The notes under the pieces: generated by a model
Databases searched by the model: none
What the model was told of the DNA's origin: nothing
The model's input: the letters and a program-made list of their open reading frames with translations, nothing else
Program-made: the position numbers and the translations under genes
Shown: one piece after another, positions 32,339 through 32,437 of the stretch
How the letters are laid out: each line of letters begins with the position of its first letter
Position numbering within the stretch: position 1 is the first letter of the stretch
Assembly: GCA_944323165.1 (NCBI GenBank)
Contig: CALURK010000018.1
Coordinates: 1 to 32,437 of the forward strand
Direction: 5' to 3'
Source: Candidatus Gastranaerophilales bacterium
Lineage (GTDB): Bacteria; Cyanobacteriota; Vampirovibrionia; Gastranaerophilales; Gastranaerophilaceae
Length of the DNA: 32,437 nucleotides

Positions 32339-32376
32339 CAATTTTTTTAGTTTTAAATACTTTATATATACATAAG
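32339..32376 (+). repeat. 38-bp promoter-like motif, copy 2
   Basis: CAATTTTTTT, nine bases, TACTTTATATATACATAAG, as in copy 1 at 19753-19790. It stands 23 bases before the ATG of the last CDS and so probably contains its promoter. Its T tract is also one arm of a perfect inverted repeat, CTAAAAAAA GCAA TTTTTTTAG (32329-32350). Confidence 0.65.
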
Positions 32377-32399
32377 AGATATTTAAGAGAGGACGAAAG

Positions 32400-32437
32400 A
32401 TGTTATTCACTACACAAACTGTTTCAAATGAAGAAAT
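32400..32437 (+). CDS. Start of a CDS cut by the window edge
   Basis: The ATG at 32400 is preceded by GAGAGGA at 7-13 bases, a good ribosome binding site, and by motif copy 2. The 12 complete codons read MLFTTQTVSNEE and stay open to the edge. Too short to identify. Confidence 0.55.
   Translation, partial: MLFTTQTVSNEE

Overview
The window looks like chromosomal DNA of an AT-rich, Gram-negative bacterium. It has an outer membrane (a BamA/Omp85 insertase, a Skp/OmpH chaperone, LpxI and LpxB for lipid A, a type V autotransporter) and flagellar-type regulators (FliW and CsrA). My best guess is a gut member of the Cyanobacteria-related Melainabacteria/Vampirovibrionia (Gastranaerophilales). The reasons are the low GC, the 16S 5' end, a short Omp85 with about three POTRA domains as in cyanobacteria, and several lineage-type hypothetical proteins. 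This is inference; the 50 bases of 16S rRNA are too few to prove it.

Layout. 1-670: the 5' end of a 16S rRNA gene on the minus strand, preceded by a long leader with two candidate promoters and a structured RNA element. 671-3752: a small HTH/zinc-ribbon protein, a DNA-repair methyltransferase (ogt), a secreted GH13 alpha-amylase-like enzyme and an L,D-transpeptidase. 3756-8978 (minus): der, a coiled-coil protein, two TPR proteins around fliW-csrA, and a GshB-like ATP-grasp ligase. 9040-12306 (minus): a large autotransporter whose passenger has about ten near-identical repeats carrying FxxN and GGAI motifs, as in chlamydial Pmp proteins. 12483-14940 (plus): a tightly overlapping phosphoesterase / MBL hydrolase / TPR-lipoprotein operon. 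14941-19040: a hypothetical protein, a Memo-AMMECR1 fusion protein, and a recF-galE pair. 19191-19845: an HTH regulator, a promoter-like 38-bp motif and a terminator. 19844-27067 (minus): an envelope operon bamA - skp - pyrimidine nucleoside phosphorylase - FlhA-C-like protein - lpxI - lpxB. 27223-30265 (plus): udp, nadD, yqeK and a secreted VirB10/TrbI-like protein. 30285-32228 (minus): a membrane glycosyltransferase and apt. The start of one more CDS lies at the right edge.

Main discoveries. (1) The 491-residue protein at 21881-23356 carries what reads as the complete cytoplasmic domain of the type III/flagellar export gate FlhA, but no transmembrane channel. That domain is fused to a DUF4177-like domain and a coiled coil and sits inside a bam/lpx operon. 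(2) Many transcription units have a -10 box ending 6-7 bases before the ATG, which predicts widespread leaderless mRNAs; genes inside operons use Shine-Dalgarno sites. (3) A 38-bp promoter-like motif occurs twice, at 19753 and 32339, with 19 consecutive identical bases. (4) The rRNA leader contains a compact RNA fold with a GAAA tetraloop directly after a strong promoter. I saw no tRNA, CRISPR array, insertion sequence or prophage.
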